Shown here: in pieces, positions 18,333 through 26,931 of the stretch
Position numbering within the stretch: the stretch's first letter is position 1
How the letters are laid out: each line of letters opens with the position of its first letter
Assembly: GCA_946567425.1 (NCBI GenBank)
Contig: CAMNXF010000006.1
Coordinates: forward strand, 116,762-180,761
Reading direction: 5' to 3'
Source: an uncultured Clostridia bacterium
GTDB lineage: Bacteria > Bacillota > Clostridia > Oscillospirales > Ruminococcaceae
DNA: 64,000 nt
Program-made: the position numbers and the translations under genes
The notes under the pieces: generated by a model
What the model was told of the DNA's origin: nothing
The model's input: only the letters and a program-made list of their open reading frames with translations
Database searches by the model: none

Positions 18333-19088
18333 ATGATTCTGGACAAATTCAGACTTGACGGCAAGGTAGCAATTGTAACGGGCAGCGACACAGGTCTCGG
18401 ACAGGGCTTCTCCAAGGCGTTTGTCGAGGCGGGCGCAAAGGTTCTGGGCGTTTCCAATATGCCGAGCACGGCAACGCAGGAAATGCTTGGCAAGGAGAAT
18501 TTCGAGTTCATTCAGGCGGATCTTTCCACGCTTGACCCCATTGAGAATATAATTAAGACGGCGGTCGATACTTTCGGACACATTGATATTCTCGTAAACA
18601 ACGCCGGTGTTATCAAACGCGAGGACACCATTGATTTCAGCGTTGAGAGCTGGGATCTGGTCATGAATGTAAACCTCCGCACACTGTTCTTCCTTTCTCA
18701 GGCATGCGCAAAGCAGTACGTTAAGCAAGGCACGGGCGGCAAGATCATTTCCGTTGCGAGTATGCTGTCCTATCAGGGCGGTATTCGCGTTCCGAGTTAC
18801 ACGGCTTCCAAGTCGGGCGTCAAGGGCATTACGATGACTATGGCGAACGAGTGGGCTTCCAAGGGCATTAACGTAAACGCTATCGCGCCCGGATATATGG
18901 CGACCAACAACACCAAGGCTCTCCGTGCGGACGCGGACAGAAGCGAGGCTATTCTCGACCGCATTCCTGCGGGGCGTTGGGGCACTCCTGATGATATCAT
19001 GGGTGCGGCGATATTCCTCGCGTCCTCCGCAAGCGATTATGTGAACGGCTTTACGCTCGCTGTTGACGGCGGTTGGCTCGGCAGATAA
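18333..19088 (+). CDS. kduD: 2-dehydro-3-deoxy-D-gluconate 5-dehydrogenase
   Basis: 251-residue short-chain dehydrogenase. TGSDTGLGQG at 16-25 is the NAD-binding motif, NNAG at 89-92, and the catalytic S143, Y156, K160 are present. KduD reduces 2,5-diketo-3-deoxygluconate (from KduI) to KDG. Site GGAGGTAACAGT. The identification rests on the family signature together with kduI, kdgK and the aldolase nearby. Confidence 0.9.
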   Translation: MILDKFRLDGKVAIVTGSDTGLGQGFSKAFVEAGAKVLGVSNMPSTATQEMLGKENFEFIQADLSTLDPIENIIKTAVDTFGHIDILVNNAGVIKREDTIDFSVESWDLVMNVNLRTLFFLSQACAKQYVKQGTGGKIISVASMLSYQGGIRVPSYTASKSGVKGITMTMANEWASKGINVNAIAPGYMATNNTKALRADADRSEAILDRIPAGRWGTPDDIMGAAIFLASSASDYVNGFTLAVDGGWLGR

Positions 19089-19113
19089 TGACGGATAACG
19101 GAGGGATACTGTT

Positions 19114-20079
19114 ATGGATATGAAGGCTTTTCAGGATCAGCTTGAATTTACGGGCATAATCCCCGTCATCAAGCTCGAAGACACGTCCAAGGCGGTGGAG
19201 CTTGCAAAGGCTCTGCGCGAGGGCGGTATAAACGCGGCGGAGGTAACTTTCCGCGCGGCGGGTGCGGATAAGGTCATCTCGGATATGACCAAGGCATTCC
19301 CCGATATGCTCGTAGGCGCAGGCACAGTGCTCACGATCGAGCAGTGCGACGCGGCAATCGCGGCGGGCGCGAAGTTCTGCGTTGCGCCGGGTCTCAACGC
19401 CAAGGTGGTCAAGCACTGCCTTGACAAGGGTGTTCCTTTCGCTCCCGGCGTAGCGAACGGCAGCCAGATCGAGGAGGCTATGGAGCTTGGTCTGGATTTC
19501 GTTAAATTCTTCCCTGCGGAGCAGGCGGGCGGCCTTGCGTATATCAAGTCCGTTGCAGCTCCTTATTCGAATATGAAGTTTATGCCGACGGGCGGCGTCA
19601 ACGAGAATAATCTCAACACCTACCTCGGTTTCAAGAAGATAATTTGCTGCGGCGGCAGCTGGATAGTTCCCGACAAGCTCATCAAGGCTTGCGACTGGGC
19701 GGGTATCACCGCGCTTTGCCGCACGGCGGTAAACAAGATGCTCGACTTCCAAATCGTTCACGTAGGCATGAACTGCGCGAACGAGGACGAGGCAAAGGAC
19801 ACCACCGCGAAATTCGCGAAGATGTTCGGCTGGGAGCAGAAGGTCGGCAACAGCAGCGTATTCGCGGGTACGGCTATCGAGTGCATGAAGAGTCCGTTCA
19901 AGGGCACGAACGGTCACATCGCGGTCGCTACGAACAGCCTGCGCAGGGCCGTTTATCAGCTCAACGCAATGGGTATCGAGACCGAGAAAAAGGCAACCGA
20001 GATCGACGCGGACACCAAGGCAGTTTACCTCAAGGACGAGTTCAGTGGCTTTGCCGTACATCTTGTAGAGAGAAAATAA
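19114..20079 (+). CDS. KDPG/KHG aldolase fused to a VOC (glyoxalase-like) domain
   Basis: 321 residues. Residues about 1-210 are a class I KDPG aldolase: E43 in EVTFR, Schiff-base lysine K131 in FVKFFPAE, phosphate-binding PTGG. It splits KDPG to pyruvate and glyceraldehyde-3-phosphate. Residues about 213-321 are a separate domain beginning QIVHVGMN, with the beta-alpha-beta pattern of the vicinal-oxygen-chelate superfamily. Stand-alone Eda enzymes stop at about 210 residues, so the extra domain is a fusion. What it does is unclear. Confidence 0.88.
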   Translation: MDMKAFQDQLEFTGIIPVIKLEDTSKAVELAKALREGGINAAEVTFRAAGADKVISDMTKAFPDMLVGAGTVLTIEQCDAAIAAGAKFCVAPGLNAKVVKHCLDKGVPFAPGVANGSQIEEAMELGLDFVKFFPAEQAGGLAYIKSVAAPYSNMKFMPTGGVNENNLNTYLGFKKIICCGGSWIVPDKLIKACDWAGITALCRTAVNKMLDFQIVHVGMNCANEDEAKDTTAKFAKMFGWEQKVGNSSVFAGTAIECMKSPFKGTNGHIAVATNSLRRAVYQLNAMGIETEKKATEIDADTKAVYLKDEFSGFAVHLVERK

Positions 20080-20175
20080 ACGCGGTCTTCCGCAGTAGCG
20101 GGGACTGTGCAGCGAAGCGGAACAGTTCCCGCGTGTGGGGCAAACGGAACGTTTGCCCGTTGCGGAGACCGTAAA
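20077..20175. repeat. Three-way-junction inverted-repeat element between the aldolase and kdgK genes
   Basis: The outer stem CGGTCT(T)CCGCA pairs with TGCGGAGACCG. Inside are two hairpins: GCGGGGACTGT/ACAGTTCCCGC (one G-U) and GGGCAAACG/CGTTTGCCC with a GAA loop. A direct TAAA flanks both sides (20077-20080, containing the aldolase stop, and 20172-20175). This could be a small inserted palindromic element or a structured intercistronic RNA. No T tract. Confidence 0.6.
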
Positions 20176-20198
20176 TTCAGATAAGGAGTACCGAAAAA

Positions 20199-21230
20199 AT
20201 GGCTAAGATAGTAACTATGGGTGAGATAATGCTCAGATTGTCCACCCCCAACAACGAAAAGTTTATTCAGGCGGACGAATTTGACATTAACTACGGCGGC
20301 GGCGAGGCTAACGTAGCCGTATCGCTTGCGAATTACGGACATCAGGCGGAGTTCGTTACCGCCGTTCCAGATAATCCTATCGGCGCGTGCGCAGTCGCGG
20401 CGCTCCGCAAGTACGGCGTTGAAACCAAGCACATTGCGAGGTGCGGTGAGCGTCTCGGCATTTACTTCCTTGAGACAGGCGCATCCATGAGAGCCTCCAA
20501 CGTCGTTTACGACAGAGCGCACTCCTCTATCTCGACCGCTGACGCTTCGGAGTTCGATTTCGACGACATCTTCAAGGACGCGGATTGGTTCCACTTCACG
20601 GGTATCACCCCCGCCGTTTCCGACAAGGCCGCGGAAGTCACCGAGATCGCGCTGAAAGCTGCAAAGAAGCACAACGTTACCGTTTCCGTTGACCTTAACT
20701 TCCGCAAGAAGCTCTGGTCGAGCGAAAAGGCTCAGAAGGTCATGACCAACCTTATGCAGTACGTTGACGTTTGTATAGGCAACGAGGAGGACGCGGAGAA
20801 GGTTCTCGGCTTCAAGCCCGGCGCGACCGACGTTACGAAGGGCGAGCTGGAGCTTTCGGGATATGTTGACATCTTCAATCAGATGGCAGACAAGTTCGGT
20901 TTCAAGTACATCATCTCCTCTCTGCGCGAGAGCCATTCGGCTTCCAACAACGATTGGTCCGCGTGCATTATGGACGGCAAGACCCGCGAGTTCTACCACT
21001 CGAGAAAGTACAACATCAACCCGATAGTTGACCGTGTAGGCGGCGGCGACTCGTTCGCGGGCGGACTTATCTGCGGTCTGGCTGACGGCAAGGATATGAA
21101 AGCGGCTCTGGAGTTCGCGGTTGCGGCTTCGGCACTGAAGCACACCATTCCGGGCGATTTTAACCTCGTTACCCGCGCGGACGTTGAGACGCTTGCGGGC
21201 GGCGACGCTTCCGGACGCGTACAGAGATAA
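20199..21230 (+). CDS. kdgK: 2-keto-3-deoxygluconate kinase
   Basis: 343-residue PfkB/ribokinase-family sugar kinase. N-terminal NYGGGEANVAVSLANYG near residues 31-47 and C-terminal DRVGGGDSFAGGL with the catalytic base D284 are both present. It phosphorylates KDG to KDPG for the aldolase encoded just upstream. Site AAGGAG. Confidence 0.92.
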   Translation: MAKIVTMGEIMLRLSTPNNEKFIQADEFDINYGGGEANVAVSLANYGHQAEFVTAVPDNPIGACAVAALRKYGVETKHIARCGERLGIYFLETGASMRASNVVYDRAHSSISTADASEFDFDDIFKDADWFHFTGITPAVSDKAAEVTEIALKAAKKHNVTVSVDLNFRKKLWSSEKAQKVMTNLMQYVDVCIGNEEDAEKVLGFKPGATDVTKGELELSGYVDIFNQMADKFGFKYIISSLRESHSASNNDWSACIMDGKTREFYHSRKYNINPIVDRVGGGDSFAGGLICGLADGKDMKAALEFAVAASALKHTIPGDFNLVTRADVETLAGGDASGRVQR

Positions 21231-21232
21231 TT

Positions 21233-22072
21233 ATGATGAAGCTGTTTATTCGCGCTCACGACCTCGGGGTCAAGGGCGAGGACAATATCGCCGCGAGACT
21301 GGACGAACTCTGTCTTTGCGGCGTTCAGCTCGTCGCGTACAAGTGCCTTGACGGGATAACCTACACGCCCGGCTCAATAACGACCGAACGCGCAGAAGCG
21401 TTCCGCAAGACCTTTGAAGCGGCGGGGAAAACCGTGCCGCTTATCGGCGCATATTTCAATCCCGTTCACCCCGACGAAAAGAAGATCGAGAACGGTATAG
21501 CCGTGTTCAAGGATTATCTTGTGCACGCGAATGAGTTGGGCTGCAATATCGTCGGCTCGGAGACGGGCTCGTACAACGGCGACAAGTGGACATATCACCC
21601 GCAGAACCGCACCGAAGATGCGGTAAACCGCGTTATCGCGACGTTCTCGGAGTTGTGCGACTACGCAAAGGACTTCGGCGCTTACGTCGGTATGGAGGGA
21701 GCTTTCGGGCATGTCTGCTTCGACGTGAGAACTCTTGACCGCGCCGTTAAGAGCATAGGCAGAGACAACATCAAGATAATTTTCGACCTGTACAATTACC
21801 TCGACAAGTCGAACGTTGATAAGATGTACGATATTCTCAACGAGGGCTTGCAGACATTTGGCGACAGGATATGCGTGTTCCACATTAAGGACTGCGTTAT
21901 CGACGAGGACGGCTCGCTCAAACAGTGTGGCGTGGGCAAGGGAATGTTCGATTATCCGCGTATTCTCGGCGAGATAAAAAAGGTCTGCCCCGACGCAAAC
22001 CTCGTTTTCGAGGGCACGACGGGTGACGATATCCCGTTTGCGGCGGCTCATATAAAGAAAATAATCGGTTAA
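21233..22072 (+). CDS. Sugar phosphate isomerase/epimerase, TIM-barrel
   Basis: 279 residues, xylose-isomerase-like AP endonuclease-type TIM barrel. Candidate metal ligands are E in VGSETGSYN (near 99), E in GMEGAFGH (near 154), D in IIFDLYNYLD, H in VFHIKDC (near 221) and E in VFEGTTGDD (near 262). It starts 3 bp after kdgK. It may act on a keto-uronate or ketose intermediate of the locus; the exact reaction is not deducible here. Confidence 0.82.
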   Translation: MMKLFIRAHDLGVKGEDNIAARLDELCLCGVQLVAYKCLDGITYTPGSITTERAEAFRKTFEAAGKTVPLIGAYFNPVHPDEKKIENGIAVFKDYLVHANELGCNIVGSETGSYNGDKWTYHPQNRTEDAVNRVIATFSELCDYAKDFGAYVGMEGAFGHVCFDVRTLDRAVKSIGRDNIKIIFDLYNYLDKSNVDKMYDILNEGLQTFGDRICVFHIKDCVIDEDGSLKQCGVGKGMFDYPRILGEIKKVCPDANLVFEGTTGDDIPFAAAHIKKIIG

Positions 22073-22082
22073 GGAGAAAAAT

Positions 22083-22919
22083 ATGACTTTAGATATCAGA
22101 TATGCAAATCACCCCGATGATTCAAAGCATTACACGACCGAGGAGTTAAGGAAGCATTACCTTATCGACAAGGTGTTCGTTAAGGACGAAATTGCTTTGA
22201 CCTACTCTCATCAGGACAGAATGATCGCGGGCGGCGCAATGCCCGTCGACAAGGAGCTTTCGCTCGGCAGCACCAAGGAGCTGGGCACGGAGTTCTTCCT
22301 CGAAAGGCGCGAAATGGGCATCATCAATGTCGGCGGCAAGGGGACGGTAGTACTCGACGGCAAGGAGTACGCGCTGGACTTTAAGGACGGTATTTATATC
22401 GGAATGGGCACAAAGGAAATAGTGTTCAAGTCAGACGACAAGGCTAACCCCGCGAAGTTCTACATCAACTCCTGTCCCGCGCACAAGACCTATCCGACCG
22501 TATACATCACCAAGGATATGGCGGTCCACAGACCGCTCGGCACGGCGGAGAATATGAACAAGCGCGTTGTCAACCAGTATGTCAATCCCGCAGTTTGCGA
22601 GAGCTGCCAGCTCGCAATGGGTATGACCGAGCTGGCAGTCGGCAGCAGCTGGAACACAATGCCCTCGCACACTCACGAGAGAAGAATGGAGGTTTACTTC
22701 TACTTCGAGCTTTCGGAGGATAACGTAGTATTCCACATGATGGGTCAGCCGCAGGAGACGCGCCACATCATTCTCCACAACGAGCAGGCGGTAATTTCTC
22801 CGAGCTGGTCGATACACAGCGGCACGGCGACAAGCAACTATACGTTCATCTGGGGTATGTGCGGCGAGAACCAGACCTACGACGACATGGACAACATCGG
22901 AAACTTTGATTTGAGATAA
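22083..22919 (+). CDS. kduI: 5-dehydro-4-deoxy-D-glucuronate isomerase
   Basis: 278 residues, the normal KduI length. The zinc ligands of the E. coli enzyme are conserved at the same numbering: H196, H198, E203 (in HTHERRMEVYF) and H245 (in SWSIHSG). It isomerises 4-deoxy-5-ketouronate, the spontaneous product of GH105 action, into the KduD substrate. Site AAGGAG 6 nt upstream. Confidence 0.95.
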   Translation: MTLDIRYANHPDDSKHYTTEELRKHYLIDKVFVKDEIALTYSHQDRMIAGGAMPVDKELSLGSTKELGTEFFLERREMGIINVGGKGTVVLDGKEYALDFKDGIYIGMGTKEIVFKSDDKANPAKFYINSCPAHKTYPTVYITKDMAVHRPLGTAENMNKRVVNQYVNPAVCESCQLAMGMTELAVGSSWNTMPSHTHERRMEVYFYFELSEDNVVFHMMGQPQETRHIILHNEQAVISPSWSIHSGTATSNYTFIWGMCGENQTYDDMDNIGNFDLR

Positions 22920-22966
22920 AACAGGCGCAGGCTCTGTTTTTAATAAAAAACCATAGGAGACTTGTT

Positions 22967-24070
22967 ATGGCTTATTTAACTTTAAGAGGAATTAACAAAA
23001 TTTACCCGAACGGATTTCACGCTGTTCACGATTTCAATCTCGAGATCGAGAAAGGCGAGTTTATCGTATTCGTCGGCTCGTCGGGCTGCGGAAAATCGAC
23101 AACTCTGCGAATGATTGCGGGACTTGAAGACATCAGCAAAGGCGATTTCTTCATTGACGGCAAAAGAGCGAATGAAAAGGGTCCCCGCGAACGCGGCGTC
23201 GCTATGGTTTTCCAGAGCTATGCGCTTTATCCGCATATGTCGGTTTACGATAACCTTGCGTTCGGTCTCACCTTGCAGGGCGTTGACGACGACGTTATCG
23301 AAAAACGCGTTCTGAACACCGCGAAGATACTCGGACTTACGGACTACCTTGACAGAAAGCCGAGAGCGCTTTCGGGCGGTCAGCGTCAGAGAGTTGCGGT
23401 AGGACGCGCTATAATCCGCAAGGTCGATATCTTCCTTATGGACGAGCCGCTGTCGAACCTCGACGCGAAGCAGAGAGTTACCATGCGTTCGGAGATCACG
23501 CAGATTCACCGCGAGACAGGCGCTACGACAATCTATGTAACTCACGACCAGACCGAGGCTATGACCATGGCGGACAGAATAGTAGTTATGAAAGAGGGTT
23601 ATATTCAGCAGGTGGGAACGCCCTACGATCTGTACTTCAACCCCGTGAATATGTTTGTCGCGGGCTTTATCGGAGAGCCGCCCATGAACTTCATCACCGC
23701 AAAGGTGAACGACGGCAAGATGAACATAAGCGGCAACATAATCGATCTTGAGGCTATCGCGGACAAAAGCGTGCTGAAAAAGTACGAGGGTGAGGAAATA
23801 GCTTTGGGCTTCCGTCCCGAGCACATAAAGCTTGTCGGCAAGGAGGACGTGCGCAAGGCGTACACCATTCCCTGTACGGTAGAGTTGACTGAGCTGCTCG
23901 GCGACAACACCAACGTTTACGTTGACATTCACGGCGTAAAGACCATTCTGAAGGTTGATCCGCATGATTCACCCGCAGTCGACGCGAAGATCAGCTTTGC
24001 GATCCCGTTCGAGAACGTTTATCTGTTCGACACGGAGACCGAAAAGCGCATTAAGCTGAAAGAGCAGTAA
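22967..24070 (+). CDS. Sugar ABC transporter ATPase (MsmX/UgpC-like), second copy
   Basis: 367 residues. Walker A GSSGCGKST near 37-45, signature LSGGQRQR near 135, Walker B IFLMDEP near 156, and a C-terminal TOBE-type domain. It is clearly a paralogue of the ATPase at 10349. No permease is adjacent, so it may serve as a shared ATPase for several importers, as MsmX does in Bacillus. TAATG overlap with the MATE gene. Confidence 0.92.
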   Translation: MAYLTLRGINKIYPNGFHAVHDFNLEIEKGEFIVFVGSSGCGKSTTLRMIAGLEDISKGDFFIDGKRANEKGPRERGVAMVFQSYALYPHMSVYDNLAFGLTLQGVDDDVIEKRVLNTAKILGLTDYLDRKPRALSGGQRQRVAVGRAIIRKVDIFLMDEPLSNLDAKQRVTMRSEITQIHRETGATTIYVTHDQTEAMTMADRIVVMKEGYIQQVGTPYDLYFNPVNMFVAGFIGEPPMNFITAKVNDGKMNISGNIIDLEAIADKSVLKKYEGEEIALGFRPEHIKLVGKEDVRKAYTIPCTVELTELLGDNTNVYVDIHGVKTILKVDPHDSPAVDAKISFAIPFENVYLFDTETEKRIKLKEQ

Positions 24071-25470
24071 TGGACGAAACAAAAGTCAGCGAAAAGGACC
24101 GCAAACGGCGGGAATTTATTCTGAACGGCAACCCCATGGCGGTCGTTCTGCATATTTCCCTGCCGCTTATGGCTCTTGGCGCTTTCTCTTATATCAGCAG
24201 CATTATTGATACGGTGGTCGTCTCGACCACCGATAACAACGCAGTTTCGAGCGTCGTTATGATCTCGCAGATAAAGCAGCTTATTACAGCGCTGGGGGCG
24301 GGCTTCGCTACGGGCAGCTCGATTATCGTTTCGCGTCTTATCGGGCGAGGAGAATACGACAAGGCGAAAAAAGCCGCGAACACCACGCTTGAGGTGTTCT
24401 TCGGTTTGGCTGTCCTGCTTATCGCGGTCATTCAGATATTTGCCGTGGGAATTCTGAAGCTCGGGCGTCTTGATGATGAGATGATCGCGATGGGTATCGG
24501 GTACTTTCGTGTACAGATAGTGTCTATCGGCGTGGGCTTGTTCAATCAGGTGTTTATGGGTCTCGAAAAGGCGCGCGGCGCTATGAAGAACATTACACTG
24601 ATAAACATAATGTCAATGGCGCTGAAGCTCGCGTTTACCTTGATCTTTGTGAACGTGCTGAATCTCGGCACGGCTTGGGTCGCGGGCGGTACGCTTTGCG
24701 CGGACATTTCGGTGACAATCTACGCGTTTGTGAACTTGATACGGAAAAACTACCTGTTCAGGTTCAACCCGAAAAACGTGATGTATACCGTAGATTTTTT
24801 CAAGCCGTTGTGCTCGTTATCTATCCCCGTTTCGCTGGGGAAATTTGTGTTTTCGATGGGAAAGGTCATCGTCAACGGACTTGCTATCGACTACGGACCC
24901 GACGCTCCCGGAGCGCTTGGCGTTTCCAACCAGATAAGCGGCTCGGTGACGCACCTTACCACTTACAGCGAGGACTCTGAAAGCTCGATAATAAGCTATA
25001 ATTTGAGCCAGAGATATTACTCGCGAATGATAAAGGTTTTCTTCTGCACGCTGGCGGTAAACTTGATCATCACGACTATCGGGTTTATTCTGTTGACGGT
25101 GTTCAGCGCACCGATCTCCCTGTTTTTCGCGGGAGACGGCGGCGCGGAAAAGGCGGAGCTTATCGAGAAGATATTCTCGTTTGAGCGCGTCGGGATAATC
25201 GCGCTGGGAGTAAACTCCGCGGTAAACGGGCTTATCTACGGTCTGGGATATACCAAGCTGTCGATGATCTGTAATTTGTCAAGGCTTTTTGTGTTCAGAA
25301 TACCGTCTATGCTCGTTATGATAAACTGCTTTCCCGATATGGGAGCGGAAAGTCTCGGTATCGCGATGCTGATATCAAACGTCGGTATCGGGCTTATGTC
25401 GGTGGTTATCGGCATGGCATGCCTTTTGAAGATAAAGCACCACAAAACCAAAGACAATGTAAAGTTATGA
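24070..25470 (+). CDS. MATE-family membrane transporter
   Basis: 466 residues, twelve hydrophobic segments with the two internally homologous halves of MATE exporters; the N-terminal half starts NPMAVVLHISLPLM, typical for the family. MATE proteins export drugs or metabolites by cation antiport. Translationally coupled to the ATPase gene upstream. The substrate is unknown; placement between kdu and uxa genes hints at a uronate-related metabolite. Confidence 0.85.
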   Translation: MDETKVSEKDRKRREFILNGNPMAVVLHISLPLMALGAFSYISSIIDTVVVSTTDNNAVSSVVMISQIKQLITALGAGFATGSSIIVSRLIGRGEYDKAKKAANTTLEVFFGLAVLLIAVIQIFAVGILKLGRLDDEMIAMGIGYFRVQIVSIGVGLFNQVFMGLEKARGAMKNITLINIMSMALKLAFTLIFVNVLNLGTAWVAGGTLCADISVTIYAFVNLIRKNYLFRFNPKNVMYTVDFFKPLCSLSIPVSLGKFVFSMGKVIVNGLAIDYGPDAPGALGVSNQISGSVTHLTTYSEDSESSIISYNLSQRYYSRMIKVFFCTLAVNLIITTIGFILLTVFSAPISLFFAGDGGAEKAELIEKIFSFERVGIIALGVNSAVNGLIYGLGYTKLSMICNLSRLFVFRIPSMLVMINCFPDMGAESLGIAMLISNVGIGLMSVVIGMACLLKIKHHKTKDNVKL

Positions 25471-25487
25471 TTTTTTGAGGTGGAATT

Positions 25488-26930
25488 ATGAATGATCTTA
25501 ACAGAAGCAATTATACGAAAAGCGTCAAAAGACCCGTAAAAATTCTCCAGTTCGGCGAGGGGAATTTTTTGCGGGCTTTTGTTGATTGGATACTGCAAAA
25601 TCTTAACGACAGCGGAGTTATAAATTCCAACGTCGCGGTGGTTCAGCCCATGCCCATGGGCAGAGTTGCCGAGCTCGCGAAACAGGACGGCTTGTACACT
25701 GTTTGCCTTGAGGGTATCGACAAGGGCGAAAAGGTGCAGAGCCGCCGCGTTATCGACGTGCTCAGCGACTTCATCAACCCGTTCGAGGAATACGACAAGT
25801 ACCTCTCCTACGCAAAGAGCGAGGACTTGGAGGTAATCATCTCCAACACAACAGAAGCGGGCATTGCGCTCGACGCTTCGGACACAGACTTCACCAAATG
25901 CCCGAAGAGCTTTCCCGGAAAGTTGCTCGCGCTGCTGAAAACGCGCTTCGAGCACTTCAACGGCGATATGAGCAAGGGTCTGGCGATAATTCCCTGCGAG
26001 CTTATCGACCACAACGGCGACGAGCTGAAAAGGATAATGCTGGAGCTTGCCAAGATAAACAAGCTCGACGCGGATTTCATAAAATGGCTCACCGAGGCTA
26101 ATCACTTCACGAGCACGCTGGTAGATAGAATAGTACCGGGTTATCCGCGCGACGCGGCTGCCGGGATTTGCGAGGAGATTGGTTTCCAAGACAACAACAT
26201 CGTAAAGGGCGAGATATTCCACCTGTGGGTACTCCAAAAGGAGCCGTTCGTACAGGAGAAGCTCCCCGCCGACAAGTCGGGATTGAACGTTATCTTCGCG
26301 GACGATATCACTCCCTACAAGCAGCGCAAGGTAAAGATACTCAACGGCTCGCACACCGCAATGGTTCCTGTAGCGTATCTGAGCGGCATTGACACCGTGC
26401 GTGAGAGCGTTGAGGACGAGGACGTGGGCAAGTTCGTACAGGAGCTTGTCAACGACGAGATAAAGCCGACGATCGACCTTCCCAAGGACGAAATGGACGC
26501 GTTTGCGAACAGCGTTATCGAGCGCTTCAAGAACCCGTTTATCCGTCACGAGCTTATGTCGATAGCGCTCAACTCCACGACCAAGTTCAAGACGCGTCTG
26601 CTACCGACCTACAACGACTACCGCAAGAAATTCGGCAAATCGCCGCGGCATATTCTGTTCTCGTTCGCATCGCTCTGCGTATTCTACAAGGGCAGGCGCG
26701 GCGAACAGGACATCGCGCTCGCTGACGATCAGAAGTATCTTGACTTCTGGAAAGAGCTGTGGACAAAGACCGATTACACCGACGTCGCGAAAACCGTTAT
26801 GTCGAGAACAGATATATGGGAGCAGGACCTTGCGGCGGACGACGACAACGTCGCGGTAGTCGCGGGCTATATCGAGAGCATAGTAAAGAATGGTGAGAGA
26901 GCCGCATTAAAGGCTTTTCTGGGTGAATGA
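25488..26930 (+). CDS. uxaB: Tagaturonate reductase (altronate oxidoreductase)
   Basis: 480 residues, mannitol-dehydrogenase-family fold: N-terminal NAD-binding QFGEGNFLRAF near 20-30 and the catalytic K in YKQRKVKILNGSHTAM (residues about 276-291). It reduces tagaturonate to altronate with NADH. A UxuB-type fructuronate reductase is the alternative, but uxaA and uxaC in the same run favour UxaB. Overlaps the next gene's upstream region. Confidence 0.9.
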   Translation: MNDLNRSNYTKSVKRPVKILQFGEGNFLRAFVDWILQNLNDSGVINSNVAVVQPMPMGRVAELAKQDGLYTVCLEGIDKGEKVQSRRVIDVLSDFINPFEEYDKYLSYAKSEDLEVIISNTTEAGIALDASDTDFTKCPKSFPGKLLALLKTRFEHFNGDMSKGLAIIPCELIDHNGDELKRIMLELAKINKLDADFIKWLTEANHFTSTLVDRIVPGYPRDAAAGICEEIGFQDNNIVKGEIFHLWVLQKEPFVQEKLPADKSGLNVIFADDITPYKQRKVKILNGSHTAMVPVAYLSGIDTVRESVEDEDVGKFVQELVNDEIKPTIDLPKDEMDAFANSVIERFKNPFIRHELMSIALNSTTKFKTRLLPTYNDYRKKFGKSPRHILFSFASLCVFYKGRRGEQDIALADDQKYLDFWKELWTKTDYTDVAKTVMSRTDIWEQDLAADDDNVAVVAGYIESIVKNGERAALKAFLGE

Positions 26931-26931
26931 T

